The position numbers were made by a program, and so were the translations under genes. Below are positions 11,714 through 24,300 of a stretch of 64,000 nt of DNA, piece after piece (the stretch's first letter is position 1; each line of letters begins with the position of its first letter). A model generated the notes under the pieces. It was not told the DNA's origin. It searched no databases and saw nothing but the letters and a program-made list of their open reading frames with translations. This DNA is from Sorghum bicolor (taxonomy: Eukaryota; Streptophyta; Magnoliopsida; Poales; Poaceae), in NCBI RefSeq assembly GCF_000003195.3, contig NC_012871.2:43504434-43568433 (forward strand), written 5' to 3'.

Positions 11714-14700
11714 TGTAACAGAACCGTCCAATTTATAAGAATTCAAGTGAATTAGCGACCACGAGAGTAGTCAAGCCAATGGACATGAACCCATATAAAC
11801 CTGGTAGTCCGATGAAACCTCAAAAGATCTCGATTCAACCAACAAACAACCAAGATAGTACATGATCAAGCATCACCATCATAGATTACATACATTCATC
11901 ACAGAACATAGTTTTACAACACATCGGAGTTCAAATGAAGTTATTACAAACCAGTTTAGTAGCGGAAGCAAAGTAGTTTTCAAACCACACACACTTAGTT
12001 TAATTACAAGCCAGTTCCATGGTCAACCCAACAAAAGCACAACTGAAGGTAATAGAAGTGATCATGCCCATGATCTACTCATCGTCCGCAGCCGGATGAT
12101 GACAGTTAGCACAGTAGGTGTGATAAATGACATCATCTGCAACAAGAGTAAATAAAACCCTGAGTACGAGAATGTACTCAGCTAGACTTACCCGTCATAA
12201 ACCAGAAATAAGTGACGCCAAGGAGTATGCAAGGCTGATATTGGTGGACTGGTTCGACTCACCTTTTGCATAAAAAGCTTTAGTCTTAAGTTGACATTTA
12301 TAATAATTTCAGCAGCAAGTTAATTACTTAGATCAGCTATCCACTAGATTAGCACCTGCTCTAAGCAGACACTTGAGTATTAAGCATCACAATAATAACC
12401 ATATCTGGATTATCACATAGCAATCATCATAACCAGTAAGTTCTTTTAGTGAGTTCTACGTTGCCGCTGCTTGAGTCAAGTTCTCACTATCCAGGAGAGA
12501 CGGCGATTCAAATCGATTCCTATCCAGCTGGAGGGGTATTCCTAGCACTCACCCGAGCATACTTCATGAGGGGAGCTCAGATCACCTTTAGCACAACTCC
12601 GGACCAAGTCGCGGGTCCGTACAGCGCCGCACCCCCAGGGACCGCCAATCTGCCAACTCTAACCTGACACCTCGGTCTTACGCCATTGACTCCCCGTACA
12701 TCCTTGCTACCAACCGAGGTGCGCACTTTTACCAGATTGGGGTATCCGGCCAGAGATGCACTCGTAGGCTTCGCGGTCATAATGACTTATCCGGCCAGCT
12801 AAGTGTTAGGCATGCATTCATCATGACACGAGGACGTACAGCGAATCGGTCCTTAACCGACACAGACGGGGATAGGTTCACTCCCAAGACCTCCATGCCT
12901 TGTTGCTGCACTATCGTCATCCCGCCCGGTCTCAAATTCATTATTAGCACATGGTTATTTCCACGATAGCAATATAGCCAACCGTGATTCAGTATCCACC
13001 TATCGCTCACAGGTGACAGCAAATCACCCGGCTTCTACCGAGCTAAGCATGGCTAAGCATCATTTCGATCCTGGACCTACTTAGGTAAGGTATAAGGTGG
13101 ACAAGGTAGTCATTATGCAGCAAGGGTGTCATATCAATGCCTAACACTTAATGCAACAATACATAACCATAATTCATTGACAGTTGGACCTGATAACAAA
13201 ATAGTAGGAGACTTATAATGCTCCGGGGCTTGCCTTCAACGTAAGTAGAGGGACGGTGGTCAGGGCACTCCGGTAGATCCTCCTCCTCCTCAGCTCCTTG
13301 AGGTGGCTCCCCTTGCTGTTCCTCCGGCTCGGGCAGTTCGAACTCCAAGACCGTCACTCCTTTGGCCACACCTATGTATGCATAACAAGGCGATAAACAT
13401 AGGGAATGCACATATGATGCAATATGTCAAGATGCTGAGCCAAGGAACACATAGCAAGGTACAAACAGGAGTACAAGTTCCTACAATTAAGTGAGTCATG
13501 GATTAACAAATAAGTGCATACTTCTTCTCTGGTAGAGAGGCTAACTAGACAAGCTAATCAACCTTAGCTACTCCTACTTAGTCCCTTGTTTCATGGACAG
13601 ATTAACTAGTCACAAGATTCAGCTATAACTTAATCATCAGTTGTCCAAACTAAGCAAGTAGATACTTTCTGGAAAGCCTAACAAATTGTCTACAATTCAC
13701 TTTCAGACATCCCAGGAAGATTCCTAACAAAAATAAGTTCAAACAGGCAAAGTGTGCTGGCTGTCCTGGAAAATCCAGAGAGCAAGCAGTTCGTAGCAGC
13801 TACATGCAACAGCCACAACTCTTAAACTACTCAGCCAACTGTCATGAAATTTGGACACAAGGTAGATAAGTAAGTTAGCTAAAAGTTTGTTATAGACAAG
13901 TTTTTCCAGAAAACTTCATCTCCAAATTGTTCTTAACCAATTCCTATCAGCTACACAGAAATGCTCTAGGAAAGACAATTAGCAAAATAATATTTTAACA
14001 CATAATAAGAATGTAACATTGGTTCAAACCAAATGTACTAGTAGACGGAACATGCCTAAGAAACACCAGAAAACATCATGGTAAGGGTTAAACTCATTTC
14101 TATCATCACCTTTTCTATTTATTTAATTATTAAGATGATTTAATGAGCATATACCACAATTGCTCTAAAAATTCAAAGAAAATTACAGCAAGTTATTTAG
14201 ACTACCACCAGTTCACTGTAAAAATTTCAGGGCATTTGCACATGCAGATTCTGAGATACAAATATAACAAGCTAGCAATAGCATGAAAAGCATAAATGTG
14301 AAACCCTATCCAAAATTGTCAAACAACAGATTCCAGATTTTTCTTAGCTTTGTTTACACACGGTTACATCACTCAGCAAGTTTCACCATAAAAAGGGTTA
14401 TAATTTATTTACTAAAAATACAACAAGAAACCCTTATTTAAACAAGAAATATTTATAACTTCACTAACATTCATTCAAAAATCATGATACACAGATCTCA
14501 AGATATAATTACCTACTATTTAATCAAGATTAAATCATATCTATTTATTTTTTGCAAAAACATGGCATGTTTTATATTTTTAATAAAAACTAGATTAACA
14601 CAGGAATCTAGCAAAATTGGAACCACTCCATTTGGATCTGTATAACCCGGGTTGTGAAGTTTTCAAAAACAACACAGGATCTGCTAAACAGTGAACCAGA

Positions 14701-16472
14701 GGTGTGAGAGAGAGAGGCTGACAGGTGGGGTCTGCTGACACACGGGACCCACGCGACAGAGAGACAGAGACAGTGGAGAGCTTGTCGCCGGCGGAACTCG
14801 ACAACGGCGAGGTCTCGCTCGAATCCAAGGGCACCATCGTGACCCTCTCACCAAGGCGGACCTGCCGAGGTGCGAAACCCTAATTCTACCGAGCTCTAGG
14901 GGGCTCGCCGGCGTGAATGGCGGCTCGGGGCGCTGCGGGCGGTACGTCGGTGTGCACAACCGATGCCGACCTAGTTGAGGTTCACGACGAGCTTCAGTGA
15001 GTCAAGGGGAGGCTCTAGGAACAAAAACGAGAAGGAATGGTGGAGAAGGGAGGTCTGGTCACGTCGCCGGTGACCTCTGCGAAATCCAGCGAGGTGGAGC
15101 TCGTGACGGAGTGGACAATGTGGCCTCACCAGTGCTCGGCTAAGGGAAAGAGGTGGACGTCGAGGTAGAGGATGTCAAGGCGGAGCTCTGTGCGGGCTGG
15201 CTTCGCCGGAGACGCGGTGGAGCGGCCGGGAAAGCTCGCCGAGGCACGGCGGAGCTCGCCGAGGACGAAGGCGGGCGCAATGTGGAGCACTAGAGGGGTG
15301 AATGGCGCGTCTGAGGCGTCCACTCGGTGCATGGCGACTTGTGGACATCGTTGGAGCTGACAGAAGGGGCCGTCGATAGCGTACGGCCGACAGGTGGCCG
15401 GACACGCTGCTGGCCGTTGGGCTGGGGAGGGGAGTGGGCCGAGGGCCAGGATAGGGAGAGGAGAAGTTTTGTTTGTTTTTTTATTTTCTATTTCTATTTC
15501 TTTTATTCCAAGTCCATTTTCAAATCTATTTTAAAAATCACTTTGAAATACTTTTGAACTTTAGTCAAACCACTCAAGTCAACAAAAATTAATGCAAAAG
15601 CATGAATGCACAACAAGTTGCTAGGTCACATGATAAACTTTAATTCAATGAAAAATATTATTTTCCTATGTTTCATGAACACAAAAATTCATAAATAAAT
15701 CATTTTAGCTCTATTTTCTAAGGAAAGCAGCGGGTGAGTTCTGTCCAAATTGAATCGGGCGATTCTGTTGCCATGGCCAGTGACTGAAGCTCGATCTTTG
15801 CCAATGTTTTACTCGCGATTCACTCGATGGTTTTGGATCAGATTTGTTCCATTGGGTAGAGCGACACGAGATCTACAAGTTTGTTTACAGGATGAAAGTC
15901 TAACTCGGCCTGGATTTCAATCTACAAAGCTCCCAAGAACCCTATGTCGAAACTGCCAAATTCCACACTTAGCCAAATTCGGCTAAATGTGGAAACAGAA
16001 CTGATTTCTGGATTGTGGGCCACTTTTGGTCTGGTTCCAAGCATTTTCATAAAAAGTCATCAACATAACTTTTGTAGCTTATGAAATTTACTACAACTTT
16101 GTTTTAGATGTCATTTACATGCAAGGCTTTAACACCAGTTTCATAAAACATCTTTGAAAAGAGGTCTAGGGGGTCAACTAGGTCAACCTAGGGCTAACCA
16201 TGACTTGGGGCATTTTTGGGCAAAACCTCCAATATAAACTTTGTTCAAAATGTTATTCTAAACATCATTAAAGTATTTTGGAAGACAATGTACACTTATT
16301 TGCATTGGCACCTATTATTATCACTCATATCAAGTCACACAAGCAATTCAACCATACATGGTATACATAAGAGGACATGTGATCATGATGGATGCTTATG
16401 AATGAGCATGATGATGCTTATGTTGATGCAATGCTCATGGTTGACATGCAAGCTAACACTAGGAGTGTTACA
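11714..16472 (-). repeat. Element A right (5') LTR
   Basis: A complete 4759-bp LTR, starting TGTAACA and ending TGTTACA on the plus strand. It holds a GC-rich island (about 14680-15440) in otherwise AT-rich sequence, a small two-exon gene (13234-13371 and 12075-12136, minus), and a 7-bp stem hairpin near its 3' end (12161-12180). It is about 316 bp longer than the left LTR at 15406-15727, most simply a deletion in the left copy. As the 5' LTR in the element sense, it would have supplied the promoter. Confidence 0.92.
12075..13371 (-). CDS. Candidate spliced small acidic CxxC protein in the A 5' LTR (start unresolved)
   Basis: Predicted from comparison, not from transcripts. Exon A (13371-13234, 138 nt) has an acidic Glu-rich stretch then ECPDHRPSTYVE. 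A GC-type donor (GAAG|GCAAG) follows. The acceptor TTGTTGCAG ends at 12137. Exon B (12136-12075, 62 nt) encodes DDVIYHTYCANCHHPAADDE and a stop. B and C encode the same pattern with the same exon-B length and phases. The C-P-x-H and C-x2-C-x-H spacing suggests metal binding. Exon A has no in-frame ATG, so an upstream exon is expected; a G|GTGAG donor-like site in the GC-rich island (15128-15130) is a candidate. The left LTR copy (772-833, 1947-2084) has lost its stop. Confidence 0.55.
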
Positions 16473-17504
16473 GTTTTAACATTAATGAGAATTATATACT
16501 ACCTAAGTTTTGTACCTTGATTGTACTCAAGTATAAAGAAAAAGAAAAGGGAGAATCAGACCCTGAAGAACGGACCAGTGCAAGTTCCAGAAGAACTCAA
16601 AAACAGACCAGTGGAAGTCAAAAATGGACCAATGCAAAGAAATCTTCATAACTTTTTACTCACAAAATCTATGAAGGTCCATGACGACTTATTGGAAAGC
16701 TTGTCGATTCTACTTTCCAATGAATCTAGTGGCAACCAGTTTGGATACTCCAAATTGCTTGCAGACTAGAATTAGTACAGACTGCTCAGAAGGTCAACAG
16801 TCTATCGTGACAGAATGTTGGTACAACTTGCCAAGTAAACCTATACCAATCTACAATGTTTCGTGCTAGTTGGCGTAAATTGCTGGAAAGACCTTTGAAT
16901 CTAGTTTCACATCTAAGAAACGGTTCATCATTTGGACTTCTCAATAATAAGTTATGGTCAGTTTATTGGAAACTGCTCTGGAGGCCAACAGTCACGCGAA
17001 GCCAGTTCGGGAATCCATTCCGAGGGAACCTTTCACATTGCCTTCCCTTAGAAACTCTATTTCGTTTTTATACCTATCTAGCAGGGCTGTTGCTAGTATA
17101 AATACACTCTAAGACTCTTTGTATGCTAAGACTTTGGATAATTGAAATACAGAACCTCTTTGTTCAGCTGCGTGCTAACAAATTCAGAGAGTGATCTCTA
17201 CCCCTTTGCTCTTGTGATTTCCTCGCGGGATTACATAGGCGGCGGCTTCATCCGCTCCCAATTGGTGCTCCTACTCTCTTCAAGGTATTCCTTTATTGAT
17301 TGTAGGTTGTGTTGGTTGGTTTTTTGAGAGTGTGGTTGGGCGAATCCTCGATTTAGGTTGCCGGTTAAAGACGGTGGTTGGCTTCGAGTTTTATTTGCCA
17401 AGTTGCACTAGTTATCGTTGCTTGCAGCAAGTTATCCGGCTGTTCTTTAGCTAGTTATCGGTGTTCATCCTACGTCGTGAAGATCGGGAAAATGTGTTGC
17501 ATCA
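16473..17504 (+). repeat. Element D 5' LTR, truncated by element A
   Basis: Matches the D 3' LTR (59368-61935, after removing the CACTA insertion) from about 59529 on. The first roughly 160 bp are missing because element A is inserted there. It has a TATA box (tataaata, 17097-17104) followed by a transcript-leader-like region, and it ends CATCA at 17504. At 16600-16650 it provides the uninterrupted version of the site where the CACTA element inserted in the other LTR. Confidence 0.87.
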
Positions 17505-18001
17505 TTTGGTATCAAATCTTTCATTACCACGGTAGTTATTTTATCCCTAGCTACATATATATTTTGCGTCGTCCTATCGACCAAAAAGCCAGAAAAATAT
17601 ATTACTTAGACCTTTGTCTCAATCTATTATTTTAGTGAGTTCGGTTAAGTCGTAGTCCATTAGGGTCTTTGTTTTAGTTGCTGATCATTTATCCTTCACG
17701 TGTTCTTTGTGCCTCTTTTATATCTAAAAAATCCCCACAAAAAAATCTCTATAGCCTATATCGTCCTTTGTGTTAACTTTGAACCTATCTAGTTACTAGT
17801 TGTTGTTTTATTTCAGTCTTTAGTTGTGCAAGTGTCATAATCTGATCCCTATGTTTAGTTTTATATAAAAAGAAAAAAAAGTGTGTCAAAAAAATAGAAA
17901 AGAAAGTGCAAAAAAAGTGAAGTGAAAAAAAAGTTGAGAAAGGTTCAAAGAGAAATTCTAAAAGATTAGTTGGTTTATGTGCACAAGTGCTAAGAGTATC
18001 A
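17505..18001 (+). other. Element D PBS and leader, interrupted by element B
   Basis: TGGTATCA at 17507-17514 matches an initiator-Met PBS two bases after the LTR end. The following AT-rich leader has an A-rich purine stretch (17866-17945). It stops at the target duplication TATCA (17997-18001) of element B and resumes at 42121. No gene. Confidence 0.8.
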
Positions 18002-18361
18002 TGTAACAGAACCATCTAAATTATAAGAGATTAAGCCTAATAGTGACCATTTGCACAGTCAAACCATCGAGCTTAAGCCCATATAATCCCGGTAGTCCGT
18101 GAAATTTCGAAGGATTTCAAACCACAACTCGTACATACAGCCAAGATCGTAATAAGTTCAGCGGTCACCATTCACAATTACATCCAGTGCACAACATTCA
18201 ACAATTACATCGGAGTACTTAAAATTATTACAAACCAAGTTCTCAAGTAGCGGAAGCTTCATAGTTTCAAAGTAACACACACAAATTCAGTTTGATACAG
18301 TGCGATAGTTTGGTCATTTCCACAAAACAAAAGAGAAGATAGAGTGACCATCGCCCTTGGT

Positions 18362-21300
18362 CTAGTCATCACCCATTGCTGGGTACAAGCAGAAGATGCA
18401 ATAACCATAGTACATTTGACCATCTGCAAAACAACATGGGAATAGAACCCTGAGTACGAGAAAGTACTCAGCTAGACTTACCCGTCATAAACCAAAAATA
18501 AAGACTCTTCAAGGATCATGAAGGCAGTATGGTGGGGTAGCTGAGACTTTTTTGTATAAAAGCATTATTCCTCTAAACATGGTTTAGAGACCATTCTTCT
18601 TTTAATTAGCTCAAGTTTGATAATATCATTACCTATTATCTAGCTTTGCACTTGTACTATTACAAGCAAGTGTAGTAATAGGATGGTACCTCAACATAGC
18701 ATTCATAAATCATTTATCATCATAACCTAGTTGTTCCATAATCATTACTACGAGGACGAAGCTCATGTCAAGTGCTCACTATCCAGGAGCGATGGCGATT
18801 CGAATCGATTTCTGACCAGCTGGCGAGTTATTCCCCACACAAATCACACTCACTGATCAAGTGAGCTACATATCACCGTGTTGCACTATCTAGGACCAAA
18901 TCGCGGGTTCGGTAGGCACCGCCAGTACCCGAGGACTGTTCCGACGACCGAGGTATCCAAGGTATACCAAGGTTGCGCGCCGCGCCCTCGTCGTTCTCCT
19001 CAACCATCACCAATACAGCGCATGGTGGCTCGACTCCCGGCCCGAATAGTGTTCAGGCTTCGCGGTCGGAATGACTTATCCTTCCATCTAAGTGTGGGGC
19101 ATGCTTTCAACATGACAAGAGGGTCGTCAACGATCGGTCCTTAATCGACACAGGCAGGGTGTTGGGTATTTTAAACGCCAACAGAAAAATCCGCAAGCGC
19201 ACGGATACAGATGTAGCCTTCACCCGGGAGTATTCCAGAGTATCGATTTTCCACAGGGAACATGAGTGTACTAATTAAGATTCAAGATCGCCCAAGGATA
19301 ACTATATAATTATTTTTTTAGTGGGAAGAGAGAAGTTTCCTGAGAGTTCTCTAGTTGATCAAAGAATCAAGAATTACTTCAAAGATTATTTATATAGGGA
19401 CATTAGAGCACTAACCACACAAAGAGATGAGAAGGGGGCTAGGAAGGTCTGACTACGGTCCTACAAACACCGATCCGAACGAGGTGGAATACGTTGACCG
19501 TTAGGGTTGTCACTACCCTAGGGCTACCACAACAATCCGCAGGATTGGGTGCAATTCCAGGTAATTGCAAGACTAAACACCACGTCTAATCTATTAATTA
19601 CTACTCTAATGTTGCAAAGATTAGAGCACTTGATGCAAGCGGGAATCCAATAAATTACTTGAATTTAAATAAAAGTAATTAAAGAACTCAGGAATTATGA
19701 ATTAAAGAACCTGGAGAACGATGACGAACAAACCAGTTGCTGTAAAAGTACAATGTTGAGGAAGATCCGACAGATCCAGCTCCTCCTCCTCCACTCTCCT
19801 CTTCTCTCTCCCTATTTTCTAGATTACAACTAGAACTAACTAGAACTAGAACTAGAAGAACTAGAACAAGAACTAGATGAACTAGAACTAGAACTAGATG
19901 AACTAGAGGTAGAACTAGATGAACTAGAGGGATCCTCTCTACTTGGATGAAGAATTGAAACCCTAACATTGATTTTGTAGAAGAGGTATGATCTCCAGGG
20001 GCCAGGGGCCTTGCTTATATAGTCTTTTCAGATGAATCTGGGCCGTCGGATCAAACCGACATTAATCGCACGGTTTTCCTTGATCCTTTAGGTCGGTGGA
20101 CCACGATCCGCGAGTTTGGACGTGATTGGGCAGAACTCCAGGGCGGGCGCCCTCAGGACTTGGGCGGGCACCCTGTCCCTGAGCCCTCTCAGCTTCACAT
20201 TCGTTCCGGTGGCTTCTGGAGTCCTTCCTGTTCGTTGCCGTGGCTTCTGGAGTCTTCTAGATGGTAGAAAATTGCGCGGCATTTTAATATCTCTATGTAA
20301 TCCCGACGTGTGGGCCTTTCCTCCATATTTCCTGATAACCCCCCTGCAGAAATAGACAAACACCAAAACTCATGGAATTCTGTCAGATGAAACCCTAAGT
20401 CTAGGTGTTGGTTGCATATAAGTCCTTTTCCACGATTGGTTGACGATTAAATGTGAGCATTAAGGACCGTCAACAAGCTCCCCAAAGCTTAACCTTTGCT
20501 CATCCCTGAGCAAAGCTAAAATCAGCAAGAAAACAGGGGTTACTTTTATGCCTCTTACTACAGGGTTTTTAATTTATCACTAATGTCTTAAGTAATTGAA
20601 AAATAGAACGATCAAGTCAAGCACTATGTCTCAAGTTCTTTTGTTTTACCTTTGTTCTGGAGTATTTTTGTAAGTCTGCAAAATAAAACTGAGGCATTTG
20701 CCTTCTTCTCGAAAAATATATAAGTGGAGTTTGAAAAGTTTTAGCATGCTTACTTTGCATTTTGCTATGTCAATGCTCGGAGCAAGGGAGAGGAATGTCA
20801 TACTCCTAGATCAAGACCTTTGACCTTTTTGAAAAGTTTGTCATCTCTTACTGGCATATTGCTTATTAGAGAGACCATGGGCTATCATTTTTTTCTTTCT
20901 TTTTCAGTCTCTCTTTTTTTTTCTTTTTTTAGGTGGGCACCAAGTACCCCTAATTCTACTATCGGACCTGTGTCCATTTTTTCCACTCAAGTGGGTATCT
21001 TTGTACCCCTAATTCTATTCAGACACTTGTCCATTTTTACCTCTCATCTCACTCTCTTTTTTTTCGAATCAAATTTTTGCATAGTCCCATGCCTCTAACG
21101 CAATAATACTTCGGAAGAGTGAATCTTTTATATTTTTAAAACAAAAAGATCTTGATCTTTGGAGCATGATAATTCTCTCAACCAAAACTACAAGAATTAA
21201 CAATAGCTTGAACAAAGCAAGTGCCCACAGTTTTAATTTTCGTATCTTATAAGACTCTAGGTATTATGTCAAACAGGATCTCATCATTTTTTTCTTTGAA

Positions 21301-24300
21301 TTTTTAGATTTCAAAAGATAAAATCTCCAGAACTCTAGCAAAACTTGGAACAAGTTAAATAGTAGCTCAGACCTTCTCATATCATGTTTGTCAATTACCT
21401 AGACTTGGATCAAACATTCTTTTTATTTTATTTAAAACTTAGGATTACACAAAACTATTGTATATTACTCAAAAGAAAAACTTTGTTTGGTTTCATGGTT
21501 ATGCATTTTTAATTATTTATTTCTGAATACTAGTAAATAAAACCAAGAAAGAAAAGTAATACTTATCAAGATACACGTGGGGGTGCCTCCCCCAAGGTGG
21601 ATGTTGACATAGTCGTTCACTCTTGTGGCCTGTATGTTTGGTCTCACTCTTCTTAAGCCTCAAAATCCTGCACAACCCAAATAGACAACAAAACTTGTGG
21701 AGCATGTTAAGGGTTAGGTAATTGCCTAGAGCTTATGAGAGCTTAATATGAGAATTCTATGAACTCAATCACATCAAGTTCCTCTACCAGGTTGTTTTGT
21801 GACTCGAGATAGATTTTCAAGCGTTGACCATTTACCTTAAAAGTGTTACCTTTGTCGTCTTGGATGGTAATAGCTCCATAAGTTGAAGTGTCAATAACCT
21901 TTATGGTCCATCCCACTTACTTCGTAGCTTACCATGCCCAAAGAGATTAACTCTTGAATTGAAGAGTAGAACCTTGTCTCCAGGCTTAAACTCCTTGTGC
22001 TTGATTCTCTTGTCATGCCATCGTTTTGTTCTCTCTTTATAGATCCTTGAATTTTGGTAGGCTTTCTCTCTCCATTCTTCTAGCTCAGATAGTTGCATCA
22101 GACGATTCTCGCTAGCGAGGTGGAGATCCATGTTCCATTTCTTGAGTGCCCAATGAGCCTTAAAATCTACTTCCACAGGCAAATGACAAGTTTTTTCCAT
22201 ATACAAGTTGATAAGGTGACATGCCTATGGGTGTTTTGAATGCAGTTCTATATGCCCAAAGTGCATCAGGAAGTTTGTCCTTCCACCCCTTACCCATCTC
22301 ATCTACGGTCTTTTGTAAAATATTTTTGATTTGTTTATTAGATGTTTCGGCTTGACTGCTAGTCTGAGGATGGTATGCTGTTGCGACGTTGTGTCGAACT
22401 CCATGATCGACTAGGTACTTCCGGAAGATTTTGTCGATGAAGTGGGAACCTCCATCACTTATAACTATCCGGGGTATACCAAAGCGAGGAAAGATTACTT
22501 CATGGAACATTCTCTTGGCATGTTTTGAATCAGCTGATCGACAAGGTAGGGCTTCTACCCATTTGAACACGTAGTCCACAGCTACTATGATATACTCGCA
22601 ATTCCCGGACATAGGGAATGGCCCCATGAAATCAATGCCCCATACATCGAAAAGTTCTACTTGAAGATTATTTGTGAGAGGCATTTTATTTCGTGAGCTG
22701 ATCGACAAGGTAGGGCTTCTACCCATTTGAACACGTAGTCCACAGCTACTAAGATATACTTGCAATTCACGGACATAGGGAATGGCCCCATGAAATCAAT
22801 GCCCCATACATCGAAAAGTTCTACTTGAAGATTATTTGTGAGAGGCATTTCATTTCGTGAGTTGATATTCCCATGTTTTTGACATCGGTGGCATCTCCTG
22901 ACAAAGTCTTTTGTATCTTCATACATCGTTGGCCAGAAAAAACCACTTTGCCAAATTTTTGCATGTGTCCGGAATGCTCCATAGTGTCCTCCATATGGCG
23001 AGGAATGGCATCTTTCCATAATTTGAGTAGCCTCAGCCATAGGAACACACCTTCTCAAGAGTCCATCAGCGCTGACTCGGAAAATATATGGCTCATCCCA
23101 AAGGTGGAAACGACTATCGTGAAGCAACTTCCTTTTGTTTGTACCAGGTGGGACATAGCCTTTTACTATAAAGTTTACGATGTCTGCGTACCATGGATCT
23201 GCATTTGTTATCTTAAGCAGGGTGTCATCCCTTAGGTAGTCATTTATGGGAAGCTCATCATGTGTTTCTTTATATTGAAGCCTAGACAAGTGGTCGGCTA
23301 CGGAATTCTCTACTCCCTTCCTATCTCGGATTTCTATGTCAAAGTCTTGGAGTAGAAGAATCCATCGAATTAGACGAGGCTTAGCATCTTTCTTAGTGAG
23401 GAGGTACTTGAGAGCAGCATGGTTTGAATAGATGATTATCTTTGCCCCCACTAAGTAAGATCTAAACTTGTCTATAGTAAAGACAACAGCCAAAAGCTCT
23501 TTTCAGTTGTAGTGTAATTGAGCTGTGGTCTAGACAAGGTTTTGCTAGCATAGGATATGGCATAGTGCTTTTTATCCTTGGTTTGTCCTAAAACGGCACC
23601 AACCGCAAAATCGCTAGCATCACACATGATCTCAAAAGGAAGATTCCAATCAGGTGGTTGGATAACCGTGGCTGAGATGAGTGCTTTCTTAAGAGTTTGA
23701 AAAGATTCATGACACTCATCACTAAAGATGAAAGGTGCTTCCTTAGCTAGGAGACTAGTTAAGGGTCTAGCAATTTGAGAGAAGTTCTTGATAAAGCGTC
23801 TGTAGAACCCTGCATGTCCCAAAAAGCTACGGATTCCTTTCACATTCGCGGGAGGTGGAAGTTTTTCAATAACTTCAATCTTTGCTTTGTCCACCTCTAT
23901 ATCATGTTCAAACACTTTATGTCCTAGCACTATTCCTTCCTGAACCATAAAATGGCATTTCTCCCAGTTCAGGATTAAGTGCTTTTCTTCACATCGCTGC
24001 AAGACTCTATCTAAATTCTCCAAACAATGATCGAAGGTTTTGCCATAGACGGTAAAATCATCCATGAAAACCTCCATGATCTTTTCAATCAAGTCCAAGA
24101 AAATAGACATCATACACTGTTGGAAAGAAGCTGGAGCATTGCACAATCCAAACGACATTCGTCGGTATGCATAAGTTCCATACGGGCATTTAAAGGTAGT
24201 CTTTTCTTGGTCATCTGGGTGGATTGGGATTTTGTGATATCCAGAATAACCATCAAGGAAACAAAAGAAATAGTGGTTTGCAAGCCATTCCAACATTTGA

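Larger units (their letters stand above)
764..16472 (-). mobile_element. Element A: Tekay-type Ty3/gypsy chromovirus, minus strand, decayed
   Basis: The element has a left (3') LTR 764-5053 truncated by the element at 1-763, a polypurine tract at 5054-5068, a degenerate gag-pol 5090-9452, ORF0 9855-10778, a leader, an initiator-Met PBS 11697-11711, and a right (5') LTR 11714-16472 of 4759 bp. The LTR ends are TGTAACA...TGTTACA. It is inserted in the 5' LTR of D; the sequence after 16472 starts gtttt, a possible target duplication, with its partner outside the window. The two LTRs differ by many substitutions and by a roughly 316-bp deletion in the left copy (equivalent to about 15406-15727). 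That, and the many stops in pol, point to a fairly old insertion. Confidence 0.92.

Noticed and set aside
20476..21900. Env-like gene of the Athila element
   Set aside because: No ORF of useful length, signal peptide or membrane segment in this interval.
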